DNA of 64,000 nucleotides, taken from positions 682,001 through 746,000 of the forward strand of contig JAINUG010000114.1 in assembly GCA_029706075.1 (NCBI GenBank), in the 5' to 3' direction. This document shows, one piece after another, positions 1-13,437 of the stretch. Source of the DNA: Aldrovandia affinis. Its lineage: Eukaryota > Chordata > Actinopteri > Notacanthiformes > Halosauridae. The translations under genes and the position numbers were made by a program. The notes under the pieces are model-generated. The model had not been told where the DNA came from, searched no databases, and saw only the letters and a program-made list of their open reading frames with translations. Every line of letters starts with the position of its first letter. Positions within the stretch are counted from its first letter, which is position 1.

Positions 1-1115
1 ATTTCAGCATGGTGGACCCTAACATTGTCCCACACTATCACATAAGTCACTCCATCAGCATGACAGACCTGCTGTAGCTCATCAAGGAAATTCACAAGAA
101 GAGCTGCATTATAGGATCCCATAAGAGGTCTGCGTCCCACCACACCATCGGCCGATATTTCAGCACACATGGTGATGTTGCCCCCACATTGTCCAGGTAC
201 CTGGATGGTTGCCCACTGGCCAATGAAGGTTTGACCTCCCCGTCTTGTTTTGGCCAGCTTGAAGCCTGCCTCGTCTACAAAGAGGAATTTCTGGTGGTTC
301 TATGCAGCATCCAGCTCCACCACCTACAGAATAATGTAGATCAAACTTCAATCTTTCACAACAGGAATCTTGAAACTGAACATACCTGAACATACTCAGT
401 CCGCAGTTGCTTCACCCTATCAGCACCAAGTATATCTGTTTTAGAGACACCTGATGCCTTTTCAGAATGCATGCAATAGTCGGCAGACTTATGGCCTCCA
501 CATTGTTGAACACGTCGTCATTGTCAATTATGTGCTGCTGAATGTCGATCAGGCATATATCACTTCTGGCCCGACCCAAATTGACCACACCCATTTGGCC
601 TTGTCTCAATTCTGCAGGGAAAACAAAGAACACATTCAGTCATAACACCTACTGTGTGTTATGCAGTGGCATGCAATATACAATAATTAGACAATTGAGA
701 GTAATGCACAGTGCATGCTGAAGACTTACCGGTTCTAATGGTGGAATGTTCTGATGATTGAGGCTACGGTTGATCTTCGGAGGTTTGGCTGAATCATTGT
801 AGCTACCTCAGTCATTGTCATACCACAATTTATGACATGGTCCACAATTATTGCTTGGATTTCATTGGACACTCTTTGCTGTTGCTGTCTTGGTGCGTGG
901 CCTTGTCCTCCACCACATCCCCCCCACCTCTCAAACGAGGCCCATGGCCTCCTCTCTGATGAGGCTTAAGCCCTACTCTAAGATGAGGCCAACGGCCACC
1001 TCTCTGAAAGGGTGCTTGTCCCCTGCCATTCCATTGACCACCTCCTCCTCCTCCTCCTCCTTCTCCTCTTCCTCTCACTGCTTGACCTCTATTCTGACAT
1101 GGATCATCTGCCTGC
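1..1115 (-). pseudogene. IS630/Tc1-type DDE transposase relic, cut by the window edge
   Basis: Read on the minus strand, the segments line up in the order expected for a fish IS630/Tc1-superfamily transposase. About 1115-740 has the N-terminal start (spelling KECPMKSKQ-like residues) and helix-turn-helix. 633-430 has a second HTH part ending in KRHQVSLKQIY. 345-1 has the catalytic region, with the first Asp in FLFVDEAGF (near 295) and the second in VIVWDNVRVHHA at the very left edge. The third acidic residue would lie outside the window. There is an in-frame stop just before the FLFVDEAGF block, and the segments lie in different frames, so the copy looks dead, although some frame changes may be small introns. 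A compressed (GGT)n-type stretch near 1045-1075 makes the Gly-rich shadow frame there meaningless. Confidence 0.7.
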
Positions 1116-2608
1116 TCCATGTTGTCGCTATGTTGTTGCAGGTGGATACAAACCCTTTTATACTCTTACCACAATGTGAAATCAATCATCAGTCAAAAGG
1201 GCATCAAAAGGGCTTGCATATATTGTATACTGTCAAATCTGAAAACAATGTCTGGAACAGTGGAACCATAGGAACAGTGTCTGATAAAGGATGATGATGA
1301 AATATTACATCTAAAGATAATGTAATAAAATTGGTTCATGTTCCAAAGTAATTGGTGTCAATAGATTTCTTTATCCTAAAACATTCATGATCTAAACATT
1401 GAATTTTGTTCAACAGTTTCCATAAAACTATGCATTAGGAGTAATGCTACAGTTACTTATCATTTTGAGCAGTTGTATTAATCGATAGTTAGATGCATTG
1501 TAATTAAATGAAAAGACAGTCGTATCATATGTAATGTGTGTATTGCATTTTGAAATGCTAATATTTTATTTTAGGTTTATGTGTATTGTATTCAGGCAAT
1601 TGAAAACAGTGTTGAGTTTTGAAAAATGTGCATTTTGATGATCAGTTTTGAGTTTTGTGTCTACGGTTTTGAAAAATCTTCTGAAATTAGTGCCAAAGTG
1701 ATTGTAAAAAACTGTAATATTAAATTAATTATTGCTCCATCTCACATACAGTATATTATGCTTTTGTCATGTATTTACTGCATTCATACATGTGGTACAC
1801 AGATCCATTAAATTGTATGTGGGTATCTTTTGTTTTTTAAAGGCAAATATTGAAAAGGTTGTCTATTCATGTGTAGATATTACATTTTTAGGCCACAGTA
1901 TTTAAAAAACACATATATCAAGTATCAGTGTAATAAAGTACAATGTGTATTGTAACACTACTTGGAGCAATACTATTTACTGGATATAATATACTACCAC
2001 CATGACAAATGTGGTCAAATGAACACGCGACTGATTCCTCTCTGGAATTGCAACTAATTTAAAGTCAGTCAGATTTACAGCTCCTTATGTGCATGCTGAT
2101 TGACTGCTTTTTATTTCTGTGAAGAAATGTCTTATATGTGCTTTACAAACCACATGAATGGGCTTTAAACCATAATAATAAATGCATACAAACGTGAGAT
2201 GCTGGTGTGCTGTTAGGCAAAGGCATTGTGATTTTCCCTAATTTTTCTGATGTATTTTCTGATAATGATATGGAGTTCTGCCACACTGCATGTGTGTTTA
2301 AAACTGAAACACGTGTACTGAAAGTAAGAGCAGCACATCTTGGAACATAGCAGTTCATTTACAGATTTTTTCCTCCACCTTCTCCTCAGTTCTGAACATG
2401 TTCATAATTAACTTAATTAATTCACTTTTTTTATTGCCCAATGTTTCCCTTGACTTGACAATTTGGAATGCATTGTCATATTTGTAGGTCCATTCCATAG
2501 CTGCAATTAACTGGCAGAGGAGGTTGCAGTAAAAATTGGACATTCCAAATTGGGAGAAGTGAGAAAAATCTGGATAAAAAATTGGTTAAACAACATCAGC
2601 ATCCCAAC
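1116..2608. other. AT-rich intergenic stretch, no feature recognised
   Basis: Open frames here are short and lack codon-like composition, splice context or family resemblance. I see no repeat I can name. The sequence is AT-rich with scattered short T runs. Confidence 0.5.
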
Positions 2609-2612
2609 ATAC

Positions 2613-3123
2613 TGTAGCATCTTTAACTCGTGGGAGCCACTGGAGGGAAAAAGACAACAGTTCCCAGCAGCCTGCAGTCCCACCTGATGACCAGCTGAAG
2701 GCTGTAAAGAAATTGGGACTACTGGCAGCTGAAGGCTATTTGAGGCCTATTTAAAGGACTGTTTTGTGTCACATTGGAAGGGAGTAGGTTGGTGTGTTAG
2801 AGTGGTGGAGCGTGGGTGATAATTGTTTTGGATTGTGTTTGAATTGACTTGGATTGCTTTAAGAACCCTGTTTTGTGTACCGACTTTGGACTGATTGAAG
2901 AACTGTATTCGATCTCGACTTTGGACTACAGACTTAGACAAAGATAAGGATTTTGGACTTTATGTGTTTGGTTTTCGATTACCCCACCCTTCTATGTGGT
3001 TTTTATGAAGATCATTTAATAAAATCATTGTTTTGTTTGAATACTGCCTGCTCCGGGTTATTCAATTTGCCTGTGCCCTCTGAAAAGGTCATTGAGTGTC
3101 CCCCCACCCCAAGGGACACCACA
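2613..3123 (+). mobile_element. Solo-LTR-like repeat, 511 bp
   Basis: The unit begins TGTAGCATC, ends GGGACACCACA and is bracketed by the same 4 bases, ATAC (2609-2612 and 3124-3127). This is what a solo LTR with a 4-bp target duplication looks like. Inside it there is a TATA-like cctatttaaagg near 2746-2757 and an AATAAA-type signal (aataaaatc, near 3018), in the promoter-then-polyA order of an LTR read on the plus strand. The family (Gypsy or BEL) is not determined. A 4-bp match alone could be chance. Confidence 0.45.
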
Positions 3124-3127
3124 ATAC

Positions 3128-3760
3128 CTTATCCAGCATCACCAATACCTTTAAAAATGACTGCAGTGTAATTTATTTTTGCAATGTTTTCTTTATTACT
3201 CTTATATAGTATATAGGCTATACTCTGTTATCCTTCAATAATCACTCCACGTGGATATCTAATATCCAGAACACTCAAAATACATTTAAAGTTTTCTGGA
3301 GTCCACTGTACAGTAGGTGCCTTACTTACACTTTTGAGACTGAAAACAGAGACTCATTTGTCTGAAAACAGTTATACACAAATGAGTAAACTCCTTGTTA
3401 GCCAGGAAGTAATTCTAATAATGCAACAATACCAGGGTAATTCACCTTCCCACACTGCACTGCAATACCCACTTGGAGCTCCTAGTTCCTTTTTGTTTGC
3501 CAACAAGTGGTGGTGAAAGCAAGGTGAAAGAAAAGCATATTTTACATTGATAGTCATAAAGGTACAAAGACTCCATCTGATTAAAGTACTATATGTCCAG
3601 AGTGGCTCTGTGAGAAAATTTAACCGAGGGAAAGTGACATATCAAGCATTTATACATCAGTCTTGTAAGGGCTACTTACTTTGTGTGTGGTTATTATAGT
3701 ATGTCCAACCAATCACTTTCACCAAGGTTAATTTTTAAGTTTATAAGTAAGTTAGACATC
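3128..3760. other. Intergenic, nothing recognised
   Basis: There are only short chance frames. The 5 bases before the next repeat (ACATC, 3756-3760) are a possible target site. Confidence 0.4.
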
Positions 3761-4240
3761 TGTGGAAGGCGTTGGTCTCGGCAGCGGAATCGGGGCCATT
3801 AGTGACCATGCCTACTGGCAGAGCAGCCAGTGCACACACCTGTCTTACATTGTCTAATTGTACCTGTGTGTATAAAACGGCTCTGCTCTCTTAGTAGGTG
3901 TCTGGAACATCGGAGGAGAAGGCTGACGAGAGCGAGAACACTGATCCTGGAGAGTACCACTGAAAAGTTGTGAACGCCTCTGTGTGTGTTGAATGGTTTG
4001 CCGAAAGGCGCTGTTTTATTTTGTTTGTTGTTTTCATACTGTATATTGTTTTGTGACCCGAACCCATGAGGGCGATGACTGAAGATTTTTCCTTGTTTTA
4101 TTTAGCTGCACTGTCTTTCTCTTTCTCTCTCATCCCCGTGCCTGGGGAAAAGTATTATAAATATCCAGTTTCTGGACCAGTTAACTCCATTCCCTGTATT
4201 CTGCTCTCCTCTGGGGTGTATGATAATTGTAAAGCACAGA
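3761..4240 (+). mobile_element. LTR-like repeat, relative of the two copies near 16 and 22 kb
   Basis: It opens with TGTGGAAGGCGTTGGTCTCGG, nearly identical to the openings at 15905 and 21977. It keeps the same order of parts: a TATA-like tataaaacgg near 3871, a GACCCGAA block near 4056, a C/T-rich block with ctggggaaaa, and a closing gacc-aact-actcc motif. The body is otherwise strongly diverged and shorter, so it is probably a sister family. I could not place the 3' end or a matching target duplication. Confidence 0.5.
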
Positions 4241-5766
4241 TTAGATTATTTTAATAACTTAATTCCTCATTTTTACTTCATTCCCTGATTTGGAATGACA
4301 AATCATCTGTCTATTCAGGAGTGTGCAGAGTAACACATGCATCCTCTGAAATGCTTGTAGCCAGTCATGGCATCGTTTTCATCTGCAGTCCATCAGCTGA
4401 GATGCACAGACTTTATGCTTGAGGACTGTGCAGTATGCGCAACTAGTATAGATAGACCACAGGCGCTTCAAGCTATGAGGTTGGAATACCCTGCTTACCC
4501 TCCCTCTCTGGCCACGTCACCCGCAGGACTCCTGGCTCCTGCAGGTTTCCAGCTTAGGAAAACAAGATTTATTTTTTAAATCTGTCTTCCTTTGTTTGTA
4601 AATATTATGTTATCTATTTGCCAAACGGTGTCCTTAATATCTTGTTGATGATGAACTTGGGGGGGAGGGGGGAGGGTAAAAAAGCAAAAACCTTTTTAAA
4701 AACCTGCCTATGTTGCTTCTCATCTAACTTTTCTCTCTCAAGGGAAACATACAGGCCTTGTGCAACTACAGAGGCTTTGTTTTTTAAAGAGAGTGTGACT
4801 CTAGCCTTAAGTGACAAGATACTTTCACTGAGTGTGCACTTTAGCACGACACACCTCTCCTGTTCTATTAGCAACTCCAATGACTTGTTTGCATCAATTA
4901 GTCATGCCTTTACCTATATTACTCTGGTGTCTTTGATTTGCTTTTATGTTAAAGTTGTTCTGTATTTGTCTGATCAGTATTTTCCAGCTTAAAATACTCC
5001 TACAGTTGTTCTATGAGGCAACAAAACCCAGAGGAAGTATTTGGCGGGAAACATTTGTAAAAGCATTTACAAATCTGCACTGTAAGGGCCATTGATTTGG
5101 TGTGTGCTCTGCATGTTCCATGAAACACTAGCCTTGAAGGGTCATTTTCAAAAACTTTTTCTGCAACCAACCACCCACGCTATCCACCCCCAACCTCCCC
5201 TCACATTCACCCATATCAACAACAACACCTTTCCCCCCCAAAACTCATGGACCATACTACATCTAGCATCTTTCAGTTTCATTCACCCCCATTTTCCTCA
5301 GCAACAGGCTCTCCTTACAGCACCTCCTCTGACCAAACATATTGTATTCCCTCACTACATGACAACACATGACAACTGTAATTCTGCCATCCACAGTCAG
5401 CGGCTAATCTGTTTATCATTCTGATATGACTTCATATAATCAAATAATAACTACATTGGTAGTGAAAACAATGATGAAAGAGGTAGTGACCGATTTTTAT
5501 TCTTGTTGCACAGATTTAGTTATTTTGTTCAGACAACCATATCACTTCCATAAATCTGTGCATAAATCTTGATTTCATATAGATAAAATATTCATTAAGG
5601 AATTTTGAAAGCATTAGTGCATTTATCATTCCAATTAGTGAACAGAAAAAGGAATGAGAAGCCCATCTGTAAGACTATACTAGATTCAAATGCACATCTG
5701 ATTTCAATTTCAGAAATCTTCCTTCTGAATTAAAATTGAGTGCAAGCATCTGCAGTGCCATTTGTT
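4241..5766. other. Intergenic, no gene supported
   Basis: Frames of 124 aa (4618-4992) and 110 aa (5092-5424) are open, but they show no family resemblance, no splice context and no shared composition. I treat them as chance. A run of G (4660-4673) and a C/T-rich stretch (5160-5300) are the only compositional features. Confidence 0.4.
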
Positions 5767-7059
<1,293 letters not shown>

Positions 7060-7330
7060 TTTGCCCCTGCACATTTATTCAAATAACTGCATTCAATACC
7101 ATCCATCCATCCATCCATTATATTCCTGGTCAGGGTCGCGGGGGGCTGGAGATCCCAGCAGTGTAGAACACCCTGGACAGGAACAACAATCGCAGGGCAC
7201 ACACACCATTCACTCACACACTTCCTTCAAAATGACCTTTGGACAAGTACCCGAAACCCACGCGGACACGGGAGAACATTAATCATTTGCCCCTGCACAT
7301 TTATTCAAATAACCCTGCATTCAATACCAT
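7060..7330 (+). repeat. Teleost CCAT-headed dispersed repeat flanked by a ~43-bp direct duplication
   Basis: Positions 7103-7285 hold a common fish dispersed repeat: (CCAT)n, then a tcctggtcagggtcgcgg block, ggacaggaac, cgcagggcacac, and a closing gtacccgaaacccacg then acacggg-agaaca block. On both sides lies the same 43-45 bp unit, opening tttgcccctgcac and closing attcaatacc (7060-7102 and 7286-7330). The two flanks differ only by a small insertion (aactgc versus aaccctgc). This is an insertion with an unusually long target duplication. Confidence 0.75.
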
Positions 7331-7382
7331 GACTATCATATTGGGTAGCCTGAGTGGTTATTACTGTATATGGTATTATCGA

Positions 7383-9080
7383 GTGAGTGACAAGTGAAAC
7401 AAACATTCTGATCCTGGCAGCTCCTGTGGTGTTGCCACATTATACAGATGTGCTCATTGTGCTGGCTGAGGTCTTCACCACAATATTCAACCTCTCACTG
7501 ACCCTGTCTATAGTCCCGGCATGCTTCAAGACCACCTCTATCATCCCTGTCCCCAAGAAATCATCACCTACATGTCTGAATGACTACCGACCCATAGCAC
7601 TCACCCCCATTGCCATGAAGTGCTTTGAGAGACTGGTTCTGGCCCACATCAAAGTCTCTATCCCCCCCACACTCGACCCACATCAGTTCGCGTACCGTCC
7701 CAAAAGGTCTACAGAGGACGCCATTGCCTCTGCCCTGCACTTTGCCCTGACCCACCTGGAACTTAACAACAGATGCTGTTTATAGCTTACAGCTCCGCCT
7801 TCAACACTATCATCCCCTTCAAGCTGACCTCCAAACTCCTCTCCCTTGGCCTAACCCCGGCCCTCTGTAACTGGACACTGGACTTCCTGACCAACAGACC
7901 GCAGTCTGTTAGGTTAGGTAAGCATACCTCCTCCACCCTGACCCTCAGCACAGGTGCCCCCCAAGGCTGTGTTCTGAGCCCCCTCCTCTACTCTCTCTTT
8001 ACATATGACTGCCTGCCAATCTACCCTTCAAACCTCATAGTAAAGTTTGCTGACGACACCACAGTTGTAGGCCGTATAATCAACAATGACAAGACGGCCT
8101 ACAGGGACGAGATTCAGCACCTAACATCATGGTGCACCTCCAACAATCTCGTCCTTAATGTGCAAAAGACGAAGGAGCTGATCGTGGACTTCAGGAGATC
8201 CAAAAGCTGCAGCCACTCCCCCATATACATCAATGGGCCCGAGGTGGAATGTGTCCCCAGTTTTAAATTTCTTGGAGTCCACATCAGCGAGGACCTCTCC
8301 TGGGCATCAAACACCCATTCCCTTGTGAAGAAGGCCCAACAACGCCTGCATTTCCTGAGGAGGCTGAGGTGCGTCCGCCTATCGCCCCATATACTCATCA
8401 ACTTCTACCGCTGCACCACAGAGAGTATCCTGACCAACTGCATCTCAGTGTGGTACGGTAACTGTACATCAGCAGACCGGAAAACTCTGCAGCGGGACGT
8501 CAAGATGGCCCAGCGCATCACCGGTACCCAGCTTCCAGCCATAAATGACATTTATCATAAATATTGCCTGCGCAGAGGTCTCAGCATCAGCAGAGATCCC
8601 AACCACGGACTGTTCTCCCTCCTGCGCTCTGGGAGGCGCTATAGGAGCCTCAGAGCCCATACTACCAGGCTCAGAAACAGCTTCTTCCCTCAAGCTCTCA
8701 CCCTCCTGAACCTGGCCATCCACTGACTTTTTGCACTGTCATGCCAACGTTACATGTCTTTTTGCACTGTCATGTCAATGTTACATGCCTTTTTGCACTG
8801 TTTGTCAATGTTCATGCCTTTTTAATGTTACACATGTCTTTTGCACTGTCATGTCAATGTTACATGCCTTCTTGCACTGTCATGTCAATGTTACATGCCT
8901 TTTTGCACTTTGTATGCCCTTTTGCACTATGTTTATCATGTTTGTCATGTGTATTATGTATTATGTGTATTTTGCACTGTTGGTGAAGCTGCAGCCCTCT
9001 TTTCATTTTACTATGTGCTTGCACATTGTTTGAATGACAATACAATTGAATTGAATTGAATTGAATTGAATTGAATTGAA
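7383..9080 (+). mobile_element. 5'-truncated L2/CR1-group LINE, reverse-transcriptase pseudogene
   Basis: The RT palm starts in one frame (7387-7785, with [22 protein letters not shown] and [14 protein letters not shown]). It continues in another frame (7773-8726) with [25 protein letters not shown], the catalytic FADDTTVVG and the thumb/C-terminal block ending [11 protein letters not shown]. One frameshift near 7780, with loss of a few residues, joins them. The endonuclease domain is missing, so the copy is 5' truncated and dead. The 3' end carries a degenerate short tandem repeat and a TTGAA-type tail (9044-9080), the usual tail of this fish family. Assignment to the L2/CR1 group rests on remembered motif style. 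Confidence 0.88.
8728..8925 (+). repeat. Degenerate ~30-bp tandem repeat in the LINE 3' UTR
   Basis: The unit, roughly tttttgcactgtcatgtcaa followed by tgttacatgcc, recurs six to seven times with small deletions, directly after the RT stop codon. It expands the 3' UTR of the L2-group LINE. Confidence 0.85.
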
Positions 9081-9400
9081 TACAGCTTCAAATTGAAAGG
9101 AGTTTGGTTTTCTGTAAACATACAATATCAATATTGAAAACAGTAGTCAGTATAAAAAGGACAGCCAGCACAAGACCCCATTGTTGAAAACAATTCATTC
9201 AAGGTTAAAGATTCAACTGTTTCTGTTGAACTTATTAATCACATTACGGAATGAACACAGCTGTCCTACTGTTTCTTTCACCGTTATGCCTTTGAGAGTT
9301 TTTTTCGCAAGGTGTTCCATTTTCAAATGCATCCCGAGATTGATGCTTGCTTGGGCTGGGACCAAGTCTGGGATGTGATTTTGGTAAACAAGTTCTGGGA

Positions 9401-10017
9401 AGTTTTAGAACACCCCCATTTTCCAGTTTTTACAGAAATGTAAGCAGTTCAAGTAAATAACCTGAAATGGTACAAAGGTAAGCGGTAAACTGCCAGAGGT
9501 TAAAAAAAAGTTTAAGTTACCAAAAACTGAAAAATAATGTACATTTCAGAGTTATAAAAAAGGGCCCTTTTCAGGGAACAAGTAATGGGTTAACGTGGGT
9601 TAACAGTCACTCTGTGCAAGTCACCGACTCTGGATCCAGCAAAAGAGCCCCAGACCATCACACTTCCTCCTCCATGTTTGACAGTTGGTGTTACACACTG
9701 AGGAACCATCCTTTTGCCTACTCGACGGCCTACAAAAACCTTGGTCCATAAGACCTTCTTCCAGTCTTCAGTAGTCCACTGGCGGTGCTTCATGGCCTAG
9801 GCAAGCCTCTTTTTCTTATTTTTCCATCTTAGCAATGGCTTTCTTACTGCCACTTGACCTGTCAAACCTGCAGCTCAAAGTCTTCTCCTCAGTTTTTAAC
9901 CTCTGGCAGTTTATCGCTTACCTTTGTACCATTTCAGGTTATTCACTGGGCTTGAACTGCTTAAATTTCAGTAAAAACTGTAAAATGGGGGTGTTATAAA
10001 ACTTTTGACCGGTAGTG
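9401..10017 (-). mobile_element. Tc1-like element with internal deletion
   Basis: Long inverted repeats frame the unit. 9401-9510 (agttttagaacacccccat..., aacctgaaatggtacaaagg, aaactgccagaggtt) is the reverse complement of 9893-10017 (aacctctggcagttta..., cctttgtaccatttcaggtt, ttttgaccggtagtg). A TA follows the right end (10018-10019). On the minus strand 9793-9590 keeps a transposase piece with KKVLWTKVF, PTVKHGGGSVMVWGSF and GSRVGDLHRV, the Tc1 block around the second catalytic Asp. Most of the transposase is gone. The left terminal dozen bases are eroded. Confidence 0.85.
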
Positions 10018-10019
10018 TA

Positions 10020-10867
10020 TATTGCAAACTTTGGCTGTATGATATTGCTAATGTTTATATCGGTAATAGCAATCGGAATACGAAAAATCGTTCACTACTA
10101 CTCGTAGCTCGTGCTGGACATATTTTTGCAGCGACAAGCTACATAAAAGCACAGATGCAAACACAAAGATAAATATTGCTCATGTTTTCATTTTTATACA
10201 ATTGAAAAAATGTAGGCTACAGATATAAGAAATATGAGGTGTTAAATGTGATCTTGGTAAATTGCAATTCATTGTAGTCACTGTATGGTAGGCTACCTCC
10301 TGCGCTCGCTGCCCCCGACATGACTCCCAAACACAGAGGAAGAGGTAAGAAAATTGTAGCTAATGTTATGGGGAAACTATAACTGTGCTAGCCCAAAGGC
10401 ACTTACTCACTTCCTCTTTAAATATTTCAGACCTGCCTCACTTTTGAGATATTGCATTTGTTTTTTGTGCCAAGAAGTACTCAGTGTAGTAAAGGAGTGT
10501 TCTAGTGTTCTTCTAGAAATACTTTTTAATACTTTTTAATATTTTAAATGCTGCTAAGGGTTTGTCCATTGGAAATATTTATGTTGTGGATAATGCAGGC
10601 GTCGGCTTGGATTCATGTTTTCAGTTTCAGTTAGAGAGGCTCCACTCCAGTTCATTCAAACTGTAGTGGAGGAACACACCCAATTAACACATCTGTCAAC
10701 AAAACAAGTCAACCACAATAAGAGAAAGAACAGTGAATTGCAGTAGAATCTTCCTAATAATATGGTCTGTGCCAGGCAATGCAGTGACCTCTGCTGGAGA
10801 AAATATGTATATCACTTGTTATTGAATGGTCAGAAGTGTGAATGGTTAATTAATGATTAGGGAGCAG
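10020..10867. other. Intergenic, nothing recognised
   Basis: AT-rich, with no exon-like frame and no repeat I can name. Confidence 0.4.
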
Positions 10868-11452
10868 GGGCCTCATTTATAAAATGTTGCGTAGAAACCA
10901 TCCTATATTTGATCTAAGATCATTTCTGAAATGTGCGTAAGTGTGATTCAGAGAGACTGAACGTACGCACAAAAAAACGTGCGTACGCCAGTCCCCCAGA
11001 TGTGAAATCTATAAATCGCAAATGATCTTGAAATTGTGCGCAGGTGAATGGTTTTAGATCTCCGCCTTGTAAACGCCCCCTAATTAATATTATTAGCATA
11101 TAAAGGAGCTCGAATCCAAACACAGAAAAATAATTTTAGCGAGGCCGAAATCGAGGTCCTGTTGGCGGAGGTGCCGATGCGTGCAGGGACGCTGTTTGGG
11201 AGTCTTTACAGTAGCTTTACCAGTAAAACCAAGTACGTGGCATGTTAGTCTGTAGCCCAGGCTGTGAACGAGGTGCGGGGGCAGCAAAGGTCCCTGAAGG
11301 ACGTAAAGAAAAAGTTGTCTGATTTAAAACTGAGGTCAAAATCTCTAATAACTCGTTCCCTTCTTATTGCGCGGTTGGCACTTCATCTTCGAGAAGTGAC
11401 AATGCTACCATTCTTCCTCTTGAAAACCACTGCATTATTGGACATTTTATAG
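10868..11452 (+). pseudogene. Myb/SANT-like (NAIF1/Harbinger-associated) DNA-binding gene fragment
   Basis: Read in one frame from about 11138, the sequence gives NFSEAEIEVLLAEV, then RAGTLFGSLYSSF, then (after an in-frame TAG at about 11247) QAVNEVRGQQRSLKDVKKKL-SDLK. This is the Myb/SANT-like DNA-binding domain found in NAIF1-like proteins and in the accessory gene of PIF/Harbinger elements. Upstream, 10868-11100 is a typical fish transposon end rich in ACGTACGC-type stretches (gaacgtacgcac, gtgcgtacgcc). The stop codon and the missing second half make it a pseudogene. Confidence 0.65.
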
Positions 11453-11689
11453 CCTACAGATTGACCGAAATGTTTTACACGCGTGGAACTATAATATGTA
11501 TTAAATACATTTCAAGGATGTGTCAATTGTGCTAATATGGGTAGTTTGGGGAAAACCAATGTGTGTTTTTGTTTTGTTTTCCACAAGTAGCCTAGCTTAT
11601 GTTGTTTTAATTTATTAATACATTTATTGTGCAAACCATTACGTATAGCCTAAGCAATGTGTTCAATCTGGTAATACTACTACTACTAG

Positions 11690-11732
11690 GCTACTACTAC
11701 TACTACTACTACTAATAATAATAATAATAATA
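11690..11732. repeat. ACT/ATA trinucleotide microsatellite
   Basis: An imperfect ACT repeat runs directly into an AAT repeat. Confidence 0.85.
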
Positions 11733-11799
11733 ATTGACTAACAATTAGGCAGCAGACGACATGTTGGCGCTGTTAGATTTCCGAATACATTTTACATTA

Positions 11800-12030
11800 C
11801 ATTTACATTTTAAGCATTTAGCCGACGCTCTTATCCAGAGCGATTTACAATATGTACATTAATACATGGTAGGAACAATCATAGTACGCGCAAGAGATCA
11901 ATATTTTTTTTATGGAGTAAGCAGGGGTATATAGTGTTGAGCAAGTAGGCAGTGGTGATGACAATTAGCTAGATGTACAGAATTCAATGGTAGTGGAGTC
12001 TGAAAAGGTGGGTTTTGAGTCTCTTGTGTA
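11800..12030 (+). repeat. Teleost dispersed repeat with the GCATTTAGCCGACGCTCTTATCC head
   Basis: It has the widespread fish consensus tttagc-gacgctcttatccagagcgatttaca. The rest (agtacgcgcaagagatcaat, gttgagcaagtaggcagtgg, gtggagtctgaaaaggt) recurs, in the same order, at 41995-42360. The two copies therefore belong to one longer dispersed family whose class I cannot fix. Confidence 0.75.
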
Positions 12031-13437
12031 GATTTTATATTATATTATATTAGATATTATATTATTATATATTATTTAATTAAATCTCGCTTGAAGGAAA
12101 ATACATGTTCACTTCATCACACGAGGGCAAGGGCAGTCTAAACGCACATAAAGAAAGTATTTTCCTACGACCGATTATTGCTCCTATGCGTTTTATAAGG
12201 ATTGTTTAATCTATACATTAACTCATAAGAAACATACATTTTCCTGTCGCTTGTTCCTCAAGTTATACTTGATCTCATCCATCATTCTCATGTTTCATTA
12301 TCCTGCACGGTGGTGGTTATACATTCTGATGCGTTGTTACAGCAGGAGGCTTTGTTTTTAACAAGTTGTCAACTGTCAAAGCAGATCTGGATGTGTCTTC
12401 CAACTTTGTAATTAGAGCTGGGCATTCACATCTACCTCATAGCTCCAGTAAATACCCATGTGTAAAATATAAATGAAATATTGTGAGCTGCCCTCTAGTA
12501 AGGTGCCTACTAAGCAAATAAATAGTAAAAAAATGTAATTCATTTGAAAAAAAGCTCTGTGCAAGTGCATCATTTTGTTACACGTTTCCCCAAGGCTTAC
12601 AAAATGCTTGGGCAAAATACTTAAGTCAAAATTTACATTTTGGTAATGCTTCCTGTTCTTTATTTAGGTAACTCTTGACTTATTGCTTTAATTTGATCAA
12701 ATGTGATACTTATTGGTCCCAGTCTGTACAAGTGTGTAGTTTTTTTTGTTGTTTATTTTTTGCTGCAACATGTCCAATACCCAAAGATGGCCACCAAATG
12801 TATGTTTCGTTTTGACAGCAATACCTCATTCATATAACATTTGGCAGACTTATAAGGCACAATCTGTAGATGTGAGCTAACTACTTGTTATAGCTATTGA
12901 AGGCCTGCTACACACAGTCATGCCACACAAAAATACATTTGGTGTGATTGTTTTGTAGATGAGTGTGAAATGCTTTTTGTCACCACATAGGTCATAAATA
13001 AACCCCACCTGTTATGGCTGTTATGTTTTCCACAAGTTAGTCAGTTCACAATATTCACATCATCATCAAATGTGATTGGCTATATCCCACCCAATTTAAA
13101 AGCTAGTGTTGTACAGATATGCATATGTTTTCTAGGAATACATCTACCCGTGTTCACTCATTCAACTAATAGCCTATTTGCCCCACAGTTCTCAAGCATT
13201 GTCTTACGATGTAGGCTACTCTTGACAAAAACTCCAAGAGACGTTAGCATTATCTTTATCCTAATTTGCTGTGACCCATTCTAGACCAGAACATTTCCTT
13301 ATGTCTACCTATTGCTTAGAAAGTTGTATGATACGGGCTTACTCAAGAGTCTACATCATCAATAGTGACCACCAGTAAATTGTGTGTGGCTTAATATCAA
13401 TGTCATTATACCCAGAACGCAAACGCAGCTTACATAC
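12031..13437. other. Intergenic / downstream of the 13.4-kb exon, no exon recognised
   Basis: No further exon of the minus-strand gene is visible here, so its intron probably runs beyond the left window edge or its remaining exons are too short to see. A TATTA-rich microsatellite-like patch lies near 12036-12080. Confidence 0.35.

Noticed and set aside
848-1294. Gly-rich and 147-aa frames near 1 kb
   Set aside because: They overlap the transposase relic in other frames; the Gly run comes from a (CCT)n stretch.
4618-5424. Frames of 124 and 110 aa
   Set aside because: No family resemblance, no splice context, no codon-like composition.
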